From positions 1,812,501-1,876,500 of the forward strand of contig NZ_AP022321.1 in NCBI RefSeq assembly GCF_013393365.1: a stretch of 64,000 nucleotides of DNA, in the 5' to 3' direction. The notes beneath the pieces were generated by a model, which saw only the letters and a list, made by a program, of their open reading frames with translations, was not told the origin of the DNA and did not search any database. The first letter of the stretch is position 1, and the number at the start of each line of letters is the position of its first letter. The stretch comes from Veillonella nakazawae (lineage in GTDB: Bacteria > Bacillota > Negativicutes > Veillonellales > Veillonellaceae). Of the stretch, positions 53,235-61,694 are shown in pieces. Position numbers and translations under genes: made by a program.

Positions 53235-53537
53235 CTAATAGTTCATAAGGCTTATAGTCATTAACAGGATCAAAGATAGGATGAAAATCATATCTTTCAT
53301 AGTTAACAGTTCATAGGTCTCGTTAAATGTATCATTCTTGAATGCCTGTATTATCAGTTCTTCTTGTTTACTTAGTTCCAGGTATAGATCTAAATGGCAT
53401 CCAACTGCCACTAATACTGCTATTTTGAGATATCCCTTATATATATCCGTTGTCATATCGTAGAGTAGAGAGATATCAAATAGCGCAAGTAGAATGGTAC
53501 ATATAAGAAATTTATGGATAAAGGATTTACTATACAT
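53235..53537 (-). CDS. 100-residue membrane protein, paralog of its neighbour
   Basis: Three hydrophobic helices, with the same layout and length as the protein at 52779 (see there for aligned blocks). An acidic SKQEELIIQAF stretch replaces SRKQVNLLIQAF. Its own terminator lies just downstream. No family recognised; the pair looks lineage-specific. Confidence 0.65.
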   Translation of the reverse strand: MYSKSFIHKFLICTILLALFDISLLYDMTTDIYKGYLKIAVLVAVGCHLDLYLELSKQEELIIQAFKNDTFNETYELLTMKDMIFILSLILLMTISLMNY

Positions 53538-53570
53538 GATTGTATCCCTATAAAGAGCATAGCTTATGAT

Positions 53571-54752
53571 CTAAGCCACGCCATCAAAGAATGTAATGAC
53601 TGTAATTTCTCGTGGGCAGTTGATACGGATTGGGAACCAGTGGCCTGTACCGTTATTAACGTAGCACACGCTTTGTTCTTCTACGTATCGACCTTTTGTA
53701 TATGGTGTACCTGTTGGTACTAACGGCATGCCCATAAAGACGATTTGACCACCGTGAGTGTGACCAGAGAGGGTCAATGGAATTTTACGTTCAATGGCTT
53801 CTTCAAAGAATTCAGGGTGATGCGCTAATAGGATAACAAAGGCATAGTCTGGAATACCAGATAAAGCCTTATCAATCATAGCTTCACGCTTTTCTTTTTC
53901 CCGATCATTGTCGTACGCAACACCAGCAATATATACAGGTTGCTTACCACCCATAATTTGAATATTGCTATTCACAAGGATGTTCATCGGTGTATTATGT
54001 TTCAGTTCGTCTAGCACCTTATTCACATCGTGATGGTACTCATGATTACCTAATATAAAATCGACGCCGTCTGGAATTTGTTTTGCAAAGGTTGTCAGTC
54101 TTTCACAAACCTGTGGCAACCAAGCCAGTTTATCGATTAAATCACCAGTGATAACAACACGATTAGGCTTTTCTACAAGGGCGAGCTTTAAAATTTCATC
54201 AAGGTCATCTAAGTCGATGCTTGGGCCTACATGAATATCGCTGAGTTGAACGATTTTATAATCCTTTAACCCAGGCGGTAAGTTCGTATAACCGAAGCTT
54301 TCATGAGTAACCTCAATCTCATGTTGACCTACATAGGCTGCATAGCTAGAACCGCCTATGGTTGCTAATGGCACCACTGTGGCTGCCGTTCTAAAGAAGG
54401 CGCGACGGCCTGTTCTATTTTCCTCTGGCGTTTTGCTCCAAATTTTATTAACCGCCCAGTATAGTAAACCTAGGACGATGAATACAGGAATAGCCAAGAA
54501 TAGGCCAAAGAGAAAACCGTAACTTTCAGTACGGAATAGATTCATCAACGGATAATACATCGTTCCGTATAGATCCACTTGATTGAGTATATAGTATCGG
54601 ATGGCAGCGAACCACGCACCGATAATAATTATATAACCCACCCAAGCAGGCCATTTCTTTTTAGGCTTCCACAAATTGAGGAAAAGCGCCCAAAATCCTA
54701 CCAATCCTATTACAAGGATAGCAGAAAAAATGATATTAAATAGAATTCTCAT
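53571..54752 (-). CDS. Membrane-anchored metallophosphoesterase (YkuE/YaeI-like)
   Basis: 393 residues: four N-terminal hydrophobic segments (~1-115), a short RRAFFRTA twin-arginine-like stretch near 134, and a calcineurin-type phosphoesterase domain with SDIHVG, GDLID, GNHEYHH, LAHHPEF and SGHTHGGQ, which supply the two-metal ligands. It may cleave UDP-diacylglucosamine or another phosphodiester at the membrane; family-level only. It ends an operon with mutY, whose stop is 16 bp upstream. Confidence 0.87.
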   Translation of the reverse strand: MRILFNIIFSAILVIGLVGFWALFLNLWKPKKKWPAWVGYIIIIGAWFAAIRYYILNQVDLYGTMYYPLMNLFRTESYGFLFGLFLAIPVFIVLGLLYWAVNKIWSKTPEENRTGRRAFFRTAATVVPLATIGGSSYAAYVGQHEIEVTHESFGYTNLPPGLKDYKIVQLSDIHVGPSIDLDDLDEILKLALVEKPNRVVITGDLIDKLAWLPQVCERLTTFAKQIPDGVDFILGNHEYHHDVNKVLDELKHNTPMNILVNSNIQIMGGKQPVYIAGVAYDNDREKEKREAMIDKALSGIPDYAFVILLAHHPEFFEEAIERKIPLTLSGHTHGGQIVFMGMPLVPTGTPYTKGRYVEEQSVCYVNNGTGHWFPIRINCPREITVITFFDGVA

Positions 54753-54768
54753 TCATTGCTCCTACAAA

Positions 54769-55866
54769 TTATTTTGCCATCTCCGTCAATTTACCATGAG
54801 GACCTGCCCAAGCATAATCGGCGAACTCGTCGCGCTTGATGAGCATCCAGTCCTTTGGCAATTGCTTTTGGATGACTCCGATTGTTATATTTTTAGCATC
54901 TCCTGCGTACGTCAAATCGCCGCGGAATGCTTTCATAAACCATTTTCTATGAGAGAAAATATGTGTTATTTCTTTTACTAAGACAGGTTGTAAAGCTAGT
55001 TCAAAACCTAGGTCCCTAACTAATTCTTCAAGGCCTCGTTCACCTTCGTCAAAGGCAGATACCATTTCCACCGAAGGGAATTCCCACATGGACCGTAACA
55101 ACCCACGATTCGGGCGTTTATGCAATAGATAATAGTCTTCGTATTGCAAGATGCCTACAAATAGAGGCACCTCTACAACCTTCGTTTTCTTGATACGCAC
55201 AGGTAATTTGTCCGTATCCTTATGTTGGTATGCTTCGCACATGTTTACAATAGGGCATTCTCCACAGCGCGGAGTTTTTGGAATGCACACGGCAGAGCCA
55301 AAATCCATTAAGGCTTGGTTAAAATCACCAGGCCGATCGTGAGGTAATGTTTCCTCTACAATAGCAGTTATAGCCTTCTTACCTTTAGTGCTCAAAATAT
55401 CATCAAAGATGCGATATAAACGAGCGTAAATGCGCAGTACATTGCCGTCTACAGCTACCTCTGGTTCGTTGTACGCCATGGATAGCACAGCTCCAGCTGT
55501 ATAAGATCCTACGCCCTTCAAGGACTCCATCGTCTTGCGGTCACGGGGCACAATACCACCGTAGTTTTCCACGACGTCCTTTACACCAAGGCGCAAGTTA
55601 CGAGCACGGCTATAGTAACCAAGCCCCTGCCAAGCGTGAACCACCTCATCCTCAGAGGCCTTTGCTAGGTCCTCCAAGGTTGGAAATAAACGCATCCAAT
55701 TGTCATAATAGGGCTTCATCGCCTCAATGCGCGTCTGCTGGCTCATCACCTCGGACACCCAAATCTTATAAGGGTCTCCACAATCGCGCCACGGCAATTC
55801 CCGTTTATGCACATCATACCACGCCAACAGCTGTGGCACCCACTTAGGGTTCTTTTTATCAGTCAT
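54769..55866 (-). CDS. mutY: A/G-specific adenine glycosylase MutY
   Basis: 365 residues. It removes adenine paired with 8-oxoguanine. LPWRDCGDPYKIWVSEVMSQQTR near 20 with the QQTR and the HhH-GPD block (LKGVGSYTAGAVLSMAYNEPEVAVDGNV near 115), then the Fe-S loop (C-x6-C-x2-C-x5-C in PKTPRCGECPIVNMC) and a C-terminal NUDIX-like 8-oxoG sensor (~235-365). The NUDIX hydrolase gene of the same damage pathway lies just upstream. Confidence 0.95.
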   Translation of the reverse strand: MTDKKNPKWVPQLLAWYDVHKRELPWRDCGDPYKIWVSEVMSQQTRIEAMKPYYDNWMRLFPTLEDLAKASEDEVVHAWQGLGYYSRARNLRLGVKDVVENYGGIVPRDRKTMESLKGVGSYTAGAVLSMAYNEPEVAVDGNVLRIYARLYRIFDDILSTKGKKAITAIVEETLPHDRPGDFNQALMDFGSAVCIPKTPRCGECPIVNMCEAYQHKDTDKLPVRIKKTKVVEVPLFVGILQYEDYYLLHKRPNRGLLRSMWEFPSVEMVSAFDEGERGLEELVRDLGFELALQPVLVKEITHIFSHRKWFMKAFRGDLTYAGDAKNITIGVIQKQLPKDWMLIKRDEFADYAWAGPHGKLTEMAK

Positions 55867-55968
55867 ATTACCTCAAAATATTATAAACTTAGGACTCCAG
55901 TACCACTTTCATGACTATAGGCATATTACAAGCCTATTGCATATATGTTGCACCCAATAAGGTACAGA

Positions 55969-56490
55969 TTATCCATTAATATACAGATCAATGCGCGCCA
56001 AGTGTTCGCTTTCAAGAACGGTATCCACAGTGGTCAATTCCATCTTATCTACCGTACTGTTGTCTCGGCCAAATACGATAGGCCCTTTTAACTTCTTGCC
56101 TTCTAGCAGCATTGGCAACCATTGGCGGTCACCATCCCACATGTGCTCATAGGGAATTTCATCGACCGTTAGCCAATGAGGCTCCATCTCGTCGGTTTCC
56201 TCTACATTGCCTGTGAAAGTACGCAAAAAATACACATAACCAACATGTGTTAAACTTTCATCAAAGGGAAATTGAAAATCAAAAGCAGCCACACATTCTA
56301 AATCTTCCGAGCGACCATGAAGGCCAGATTCCTCAAACAACTCACGGATAGCACAGTCTCGGAAGCTTTCACCAGCCTCGAGTTTACCACCAAATCCATT
56401 ATATTTATCAGCCCCGAAACCACGTTTCTTACGACCTAGCAATATGCGATTTTGTTCATCAATAGGAAATACGAGCGTCGTCGGTTTCAT
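55969..56490 (-). CDS. NUDIX hydrolase, MTH1/MutT-like (8-oxo-dGTP diphosphatase)
   Basis: 173 residues. The NUDIX box runs from GGKLEAGE to FEESG near residues 34-57 with all canonical Gly/Glu/Arg positions. LLGRKKRGFGADKYNGFGG resembles the start of the MTH1 family, which sanitises 8-oxo-dGTP. The C-terminal ~60 residues extend beyond a minimal NUDIX fold. About 100 bp separate it from mutY in the same direction, so the two may form one oxidised-guanine defence unit. Start follows GAGGAGGCCTT. Confidence 0.86.
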   Translation of the reverse strand: MKPTTLVFPIDEQNRILLGRKKRGFGADKYNGFGGKLEAGESFRDCAIRELFEESGLHGRSEDLECVAAFDFQFPFDESLTHVGYVYFLRTFTGNVEETDEMEPHWLTVDEIPYEHMWDGDRQWLPMLLEGKKLKGPIVFGRDNSTVDKMELTTVDTVLESEHLARIDLYING

Positions 56491-56607
56491 AAGGCCTCCT
56501 CAATCGTTAAAATAATACCCTATTATTATACCATTATTTCATGTACGAATGGGCTAATTATGGTATGATTAAGAGTATAGATTTTCTTATACGGAAGGAG
56601 GCACATG

Positions 56608-57381
56608 ATGAATAAACCACTACGATTTAACATCGCACTAGGGCGCACAAAGCCTGTTAATATTCGGAACGAAGAAGTGCGCTGCCCCTTCTGTGATCGT
56701 TCAAAATTAACGGATATCCTAGATACTTCAGGTCATATCATTTGGCTCATGAACAAATATCCTGTACTAGATAAAACATGGCCGACGGTTATTATTGAAA
56801 CGGAAACGGACGAAGGCGAATTTTCCACCTTGCCTGCTGATGAAGCAGCCCGTATTCTCCAATTCGGCCTAGATAAATGGCGTGAAACACGAGATCGGAA
56901 AGAGTTCAAATCTGTACTGTTCTTCAAAAATCACGGATACATGTCTGGCGGTTCCATTCGTCATCCTCACAGCCAAATCATAGGCCTTGAAGATTACGAT
57001 TACCACGAAGATATTACAGCTCAAAATATGGAAGGCTGGCTCTTGCATGAAGATCAAGATGTGCGCATCACCTTGTCCACGCAGCCTATCATTGGCTTCT
57101 TTGAGTACAATATTCGCTTCAAGCCAGATGCCCCGGTTCGCTCCGTTGCATTGCGTTTACAACAGGTATTGCGTTATGTATTGCGCAGCATCGCCAATTA
57201 CAGCCAGTCCTATAACTATTTTGTATATAATCTTGAGAACGGCTACGACTACATCAAGGTAGTAGCCCGTTATGTCACAACACCACTTTACGTGGGTTAC
57301 AAAATTCCTCAAACTTGCGACGAAGAACGAGCTGCAAAAATCATTCAAGACATTGCGCCGTACTTCCACGCTTCAAAATAG
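56608..57381 (+). CDS. GalT-like HIT-superfamily protein (DUF4931-like)
   Basis: 257 residues. VRCPFCDRSKL near 24 gives a CxxC metal site, and GGSIRHPHSQIIGL near 113 gives the HxHxQ nucleotidyl-transfer motif of galactose-1-phosphate uridylyltransferase relatives; FFKNHGYMSGGS is also typical. It is shorter than GalT and substrate is unknown. The start is the second of two ATGs; GGAGG lies 6 bp before 56608, only 3 bp before 56605. It begins a plus-strand run with the metallophosphoesterase below. Confidence 0.8.
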   Translation: MNKPLRFNIALGRTKPVNIRNEEVRCPFCDRSKLTDILDTSGHIIWLMNKYPVLDKTWPTVIIETETDEGEFSTLPADEAARILQFGLDKWRETRDRKEFKSVLFFKNHGYMSGGSIRHPHSQIIGLEDYDYHEDITAQNMEGWLLHEDQDVRITLSTQPIIGFFEYNIRFKPDAPVRSVALRLQQVLRYVLRSIANYSQSYNYFVYNLENGYDYIKVVARYVTTPLYVGYKIPQTCDEERAAKIIQDIAPYFHASK

Positions 57382-57435
57382 TTTTACTTATACATATTGT
57401 ATCTAAATAATTTTGATATATTTGAAAGGATGTTT

Positions 57436-58248
57436 ATGAAAGTATTTGCCATCGGCGATCTCCATCTATCTGGCAATCCTCCGACGAAGCCGATGGATAT
57501 TTTTGGTCCCCATTGGGATAACCACTGGAGCCGCATCAAAGAAAATTGGATCGACCATGTAACAGATGAAGATATAGTCTTTCTCGTAGGTGACATGAGT
57601 TGGGCTCTTCGCCTAGATGAAGCGGCTTGCGACTTACAAGAAATTGCATCCATGCCGGGTAAGAAATATATGATTCGAGGCAATCACGACTACTGGTGGG
57701 CCTCCGCTAACAAGATGAGAAATCTCATGGGCGATGCTATCACCTTCTTGCAAGGTCATGGTACCGCACAGCTTATTCAAACAGAAGAAGGCCCTCGCAT
57801 TATTGCCTTTGGTGGAACACGCGCCTACCTCTGCCCTGGAGACTCCCATTTCATACCAGAAACAGACCAATCCATTTACGATAGAGAACTGATGCGTACC
57901 GAAGCAGCGCTGCAAGAAATGGATGCAGCTGTGAAATCACTGATAGAAGAAATCACAGCTAAAACTAAAGAGGATACAACAGGTTCTGAAATGACAGAGC
58001 CATTAATAATAGACATACACAACACACCAGTAACAAAATTGTTATTGTTGCACTATCCTCCGCTCAATGAGTCCAACACTCCTTCAGGCTTTACAGCACT
58101 CATGGAGACATACAATGTAGATACTTGTATCTTTGGTCATTTACACGATCAAATATCCTTTAAGCGCATTCCAAAGGAATTTGGTTCTACTAAATTAGAG
58201 CTAGTGTCTGCAGATTACCTAGACTTTAGACTGAAAGAAATTATGTAA
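57436..58248 (+). CDS. Metallophosphoesterase
   Basis: 270 residues, calcineurin-like. The metal ligands fall in IGDLHLSGNP, VGDMSWALR, RGNHDYWW, LHYPP and FGHLH. A short insert (~150-185, Glu/Thr-rich) interrupts the domain. ATG 57436 follows AAAGGATGTTT. It is followed 9 bp later by a small gene, suggesting co-transcription. Substrate unknown; the family includes phosphodiesterases and protein phosphatases. Confidence 0.85.
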   Translation: MKVFAIGDLHLSGNPPTKPMDIFGPHWDNHWSRIKENWIDHVTDEDIVFLVGDMSWALRLDEAACDLQEIASMPGKKYMIRGNHDYWWASANKMRNLMGDAITFLQGHGTAQLIQTEEGPRIIAFGGTRAYLCPGDSHFIPETDQSIYDRELMRTEAALQEMDAAVKSLIEEITAKTKEDTTGSEMTEPLIIDIHNTPVTKLLLLHYPPLNESNTPSGFTALMETYNVDTCIFGHLHDQISFKRIPKEFGSTKLELVSADYLDFRLKEIM

Positions 58249-58257
58249 GGAGAGACC

Positions 58258-58488
58258 ATGAGTCGCATTCATAAAGAACATTTACAAGCGGGATATATCT
58301 TTGGTGATACTATCAACCAAGAATATATTTACTTGCCCTCTGGTGAGGTAGGCACTGACCATCCTTTGGCTGTCCTCGAAACACCGACAAAGCGTGAGGA
58401 CATTACGTTGGACGAAGCAGTCCACATGATTGACACCCTTACATTAAAACGTTGTAGCCATCCTACACTAGGGAAAAAATCATTTTAA
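58258..58488 (+). CDS. Conserved-looking 76-residue cytoplasmic protein
   Basis: No signal peptide or membrane segment. EYIYLPSGEVGTDHPLAVLE and REDITLDEAVHMIDTL suggest a small folded domain. ATG 58258 follows AAGGAGAG and lies 9 bp after the metallophosphoesterase stop, so the pair is probably an operon. I recognise no family. Confidence 0.68.
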   Translation: MSRIHKEHLQAGYIFGDTINQEYIYLPSGEVGTDHPLAVLETPTKREDITLDEAVHMIDTLTLKRCSHPTLGKKSF

Positions 58489-58507
58489 TAATATAATGGC
58501 ATTAACA

Positions 58508-58542
58508 AATTAAGCTGGTAGATATCTACCAGCTTTTTGTAT
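58508..58542. terminator. Palindromic terminator
   Basis: AAGCTGGTAGAT (58512-58523) and ATCTACCAGCTT (58524-58535) are perfect complements followed by TTTT. Confidence 0.85.
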
Positions 58543-58577
58543 GGACTTATACAATTTTTAGATGTTCCATAAAAGGA

Positions 58578-59558
58578 TTATCCCAAGAATCCACCATGCC
58601 CCATGCGAATGCAGTCTTCTTTAGTAATTTCATCATTTGCTACGAGGCGTGGCAAAATTTCATCAAATGCCGTTGGTTTGCTAAATAATACGCCACCCGG
58701 AACGCCAAGAATCGGTGTACCATCTGCACAGTACGCAATACAAACCATAGAACCTGGCAATACAGGTAATCCGTATGTCACTACGCGATCTGCATAACGT
58801 TTAATGGCCCCTGGTGTTAAATCGTCAGGGTCAACGCTCATGCCGCCGGTACAAAAAATAATGTCAGCACCAGCTGCTTTTACCTTGTCGATGGCCGCCA
58901 CAATATCGTCTGTATTATCCGTTACGATTTCATGGGCTACTTTATTTACACCAAACTCTGCACAACGTTCCTCAATGATTGGGGTGAAAGCATCTTTAAT
59001 GCGGCCTTCAAATACTTCGGAACCTGTAGTAACAATGCCCATTGTTTTGCGTACGAATGGTTTTACATTAAGTAAAGGCTTGCCATTAGCAATTTTCTTT
59101 GCATCCTCCACTTGTTGTTCCTCTAATAACAATGGAATACAACGCATGCCCGCTAATTTATCGCCTACTTTCACCGGTGTATTATTAAATCTCGTTACAA
59201 TAGTAAGCTCGCCAATACTATTAATAGCATGTAAGCGATCCACATCAACTTTAAAGAGACCGTCTACGTCCGCAATAGCTTCGATTTTACCTTGCGCCAT
59301 AGGTCCAGCGTGCATATTTTCGCCACCTGCCATATTGTACAAAGCACGTGCCACGTCCTCTTCGTGCAAGAATCCTTCATCCTCAGGTTCCATCACAAAG
59401 ATATGCTCTTTACCAAGGTCTAGTAATTTCGGAATATCCTCTTCCGTAATAACATGGCCACGACGGAATGGCGTATCTTTCACCTCTCCTATGACAATGC
59501 GTACTAAATCATGTATTAATGCATGCCCTACGGCATCTTGTGTTCTAATGGATTTCAT
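58578..59558 (-). CDS. Molybdopterin-binding protein (MoeA/MogA-like)
   Basis: 326 residues. The MoCF-biosynthesis domain is evident from IVTTGSEVFEGRIKD near 175, DIIFCTGGMSVDPDDLTPGA near 240 and the PGSMVCIAY...PILGVPGGV ending. The N-terminal ~170 residues differ from standard MoeA. It would insert or handle molybdenum cofactor. No other Mo-cofactor gene or molybdoenzyme lies within the window, so the partner enzyme is unidentified. The start follows AAAGGGAGATATT. Confidence 0.85.
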   Translation of the reverse strand: MKSIRTQDAVGHALIHDLVRIVIGEVKDTPFRRGHVITEEDIPKLLDLGKEHIFVMEPEDEGFLHEEDVARALYNMAGGENMHAGPMAQGKIEAIADVDGLFKVDVDRLHAINSIGELTIVTRFNNTPVKVGDKLAGMRCIPLLLEEQQVEDAKKIANGKPLLNVKPFVRKTMGIVTTGSEVFEGRIKDAFTPIIEERCAEFGVNKVAHEIVTDNTDDIVAAIDKVKAAGADIIFCTGGMSVDPDDLTPGAIKRYADRVVTYGLPVLPGSMVCIAYCADGTPILGVPGGVLFSKPTAFDEILPRLVANDEITKEDCIRMGHGGFLG

Positions 59559-59735
59559 AATATCTCCCTTTATAATCTAGAATTCTATGTAATGTATTAT
59601 ACTCAAAATTTTCTTCAAACTTTAAATTCTGAACTCTATATAATGTATGTTCTAACAATTCTATGTATCTTACCAAATAATCATATAAAAATAGATGTAT
59701 TTATGCTGTAACTCAAGTCACCTTATTCAGTAAGA

Positions 59736-60116
59736 TCAGATTGCACCGAGTATACGCGCAAGTAGCACACCAATCCAGCAAAGGATTAAGCCCCCTACAA
59801 CTTGTACAGAGCCATAGAATAAAGCTTGTACATAAGACTCAGCCATCATGAGTTGTAACATTTCAAAGGCAAAGGTAGAAAATGTTGTAAATGCACCAAG
59901 TCCACCAACAACGAGGAAGAACCTCGCCAACTGCGATAAATCTGGCTTTTGCATATATAGACCTAGTACAAGGCCAATAATAAGGCAACCAATGAGGTTT
60001 ACTACAACCGTTCCATATGGAAAGGAACTCACCTTTGTCATAACCCATTCGCCAAGAGCCATGCGACACAACGCACCAACTGCGCCACCAATGGCAACTG
60101 CAATGTATTTTTCCAT
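59736..60116 (-). CDS. crcB: CrcB/Fluc-family fluoride channel
   Basis: 126 residues, four membrane helices. Markers are AIGGAVGALCRM near 8, VVVNLIGCLIIG near 38, and FLVVGGLGAFTTFSTFAFE near 66, which includes the TTFSTF motif and the polar track. It works as a dual-topology dimer that expels fluoride. No fluoride riboswitch was recognised in the 150-bp upstream region. A second crcB copy is not visible here. Confidence 0.93.
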   Translation of the reverse strand: MEKYIAVAIGGAVGALCRMALGEWVMTKVSSFPYGTVVVNLIGCLIIGLVLGLYMQKPDLSQLARFFLVVGGLGAFTTFSTFAFEMLQLMMAESYVQALFYGSVQVVGGLILCWIGVLLARILGAI

Positions 60117-60268
60117 ATTGCCTCCTATACTTACAGTAGTATCCTACGATTTTCACAATCCGTGTAATTATCTGAAATAACCGATAAATATCTAGTTTTC
60201 TATATTAGTCAACGACCAACAGTCTCAGTATACTATATTTAGAGAGCAGGGAAAAGAAAGGAATCCCT

Positions 60269-60658
60269 ATGAAACCTGCAACAACACCGTTAACTGAGCT
60301 GCGAATAAATACCTACGAAGACCCATTTTTACAACATCAATATGTGTGTTTAGGTCATAAAATTGCCAACATTCGCATATCTCTAAATATGTCCCAACAC
60401 GAGCTAGCACGCCACGTTGGGATTAGTCGCAGTTATCTGAGTAAGCTAGAGTGTGGCACAGGCATATCCGGCATGTCTTTAGAAATTTTATTTAAAATCG
60501 CTCAAGCATTCCAAATTGATGTAGCTCAGCTTGTAAGGTTGCGTATTATAGATTATAAAAGTTGCAATGCTCATCTTACGTCACACTATAAACGATTAGA
60601 ATTTCTAAGTCATACGAGGAACAGTGCGCTAACTAAAGTTAAGCCAAAGCTAAGTTAA
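60269..60658 (+). CDS. XRE-family transcriptional regulator
   Basis: 129 residues with a central HTH_3 domain (~32-88): LGHKIANIRISLNMSQHELA followed by VGISRSYLSKLECG. The N-terminal extension and C-terminal basic tail show no ligand domain. It lies between divergent crcB and a convergent GntR gene; targets unknown. Start ATG follows AAAGGAATCCCT. Confidence 0.85.
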   Translation: MKPATTPLTELRINTYEDPFLQHQYVCLGHKIANIRISLNMSQHELARHVGISRSYLSKLECGTGISGMSLEILFKIAQAFQIDVAQLVRLRIIDYKSCNAHLTSHYKRLEFLSHTRNSALTKVKPKLS

Positions 60659-60689
60659 GCTAATCAAATACAGTGTTAACGCTCGTACA

Positions 60690-60720
60690 GAAAAGGCCCC
60701 GCCAACGGCGGAGCCTTTCA
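60690..60720. terminator. Terminator between the XRE and GntR genes
   Basis: AAAGGC-C-CCGCC (60692-60703) with GGCGG-A-GCCTTT (60707-60718), one mismatch and a 3-nt loop. Bidirectional for convergent genes. Confidence 0.8.
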
Positions 60721-60742
60721 TAAAGCATGCCAACAATAGGCA

Positions 60743-61450
60743 TTATACTTCATTAAGTTTTTTGTGTTGCACTTCAGCATTTGCTTTTTTGAAGATAAAT
60801 GCATTGTTGATATGCTGACGCATAGCAGTTTCTGCTGCCACTTCATCATGACGCTCAATAGCATCTACGATATGATCATGTTCATCGTCGCAATCATGGG
60901 TACGCACTGCATTAAAAGAGCTAATGTACATGTCGCGGTTAACGCGTTCACGGAAGCTCGCTAAGTATTCTACAACGCGTTCATTACCAGAATAATGAGC
61001 AATCATAGTATGGAAACGACTGTTTACTTCAACGCGTTCTGTAGCCTCTTCAATTTCATGCATTTCTTTACAAATTTCACGCAACTCTTTAATTTGTTCA
61101 TCAGTTGCATGACGGGCACAAAGTCGCGCCCCAAGGCCTTCCATTACTTCACGCACTTGATACAATGCAATAATCTCTTCAGGAGTATCCGCCTTTACAG
61201 TAACACCCTTCCAAGGAACAATAACTACGAGATTGTCTTTAGCCAATTTACGGAATGCTTCGCGAACAGGTGTAGCACTCACTTGCAATTGTTCTGCAAT
61301 TTTTACTTCGTTAAGCTTTTCTTGTGGCATCAATTCGCCTGTTAAGATAGCTGTTTTTAATGTTAAATAAACTTGTTCACTAAGTGGTAATCTTTCAATG
61401 GAGTCCACAGCGGACAATTTGTATTTATCTTTAGAATCTTGTCGTCCCAT
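60743..61450 (-). CDS. GntR-family (FadR/FCD type) transcriptional regulator
   Basis: 235 residues. N-terminal winged helix with LSEQVYLTLKTAILTGEL and VSATPVREAFRKL near 54; the FCD effector domain follows (~95-220), with the metal or acid-binding His set in NSRFHTMIAHYSG and DDEHDHIVDAIERHD. FCD members often sense small carboxylates such as lactate, pyruvate or TCA acids. A triplet of ATTGTACGAT sites lies 72 bp upstream. Start follows AGGGGATATTA. Confidence 0.88.
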   Translation of the reverse strand: MGRQDSKDKYKLSAVDSIERLPLSEQVYLTLKTAILTGELMPQEKLNEVKIAEQLQVSATPVREAFRKLAKDNLVVIVPWKGVTVKADTPEEIIALYQVREVMEGLGARLCARHATDEQIKELREICKEMHEIEEATERVEVNSRFHTMIAHYSGNERVVEYLASFRERVNRDMYISSFNAVRTHDCDDEHDHIVDAIERHDEVAAETAMRQHINNAFIFKKANAEVQHKKLNEV

Positions 61451-61521
61451 TAATATCCCCTAATCTTATATCCCGTCAACTCATTCGTACTTTCAAAGAA
61501 CGGCTAAAATGAGTATAATAT

Positions 61522-61559
61522 ATTGTACGATATATATTGTACGATATATATTGTACGAT
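61522..61559. promoter_or_regulatory. Three tandem ATTGTACGAT sites, 14-bp period
   Basis: Copies at 61522-61531, 61536-61545 and 61550-61559. Each is a near palindrome (ATNGTACNAT) centred on GTAC, as expected for a GntR/FCD operator. They lie between the divergent GntR and lipid-kinase genes. Confidence 0.65.
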
Positions 61560-61694
61560 ATATTTTGTATTTTGAATAAATATGTTATATGTGATTTAGT
61601 ACATATAGTATAATTATAGAGCTCACATCTAAGACTGTCAATTTAACGATAGATAATAGCTATATCTCATTTTTGAAAGTAAGGAAGTTGTACC

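Noticed and set aside
58804..59580. 258-residue plus-strand ORF opposite the molybdopterin-binding gene
   Set aside because: It is fully antisense to a gene with clear MoCF-domain motifs, has a low-complexity Ser/Thr-rich composition and no ribosome site.
60117..60268. Fluoride riboswitch upstream of crcB
   Set aside because: The conserved pseudoknot sequence of that class is not present.
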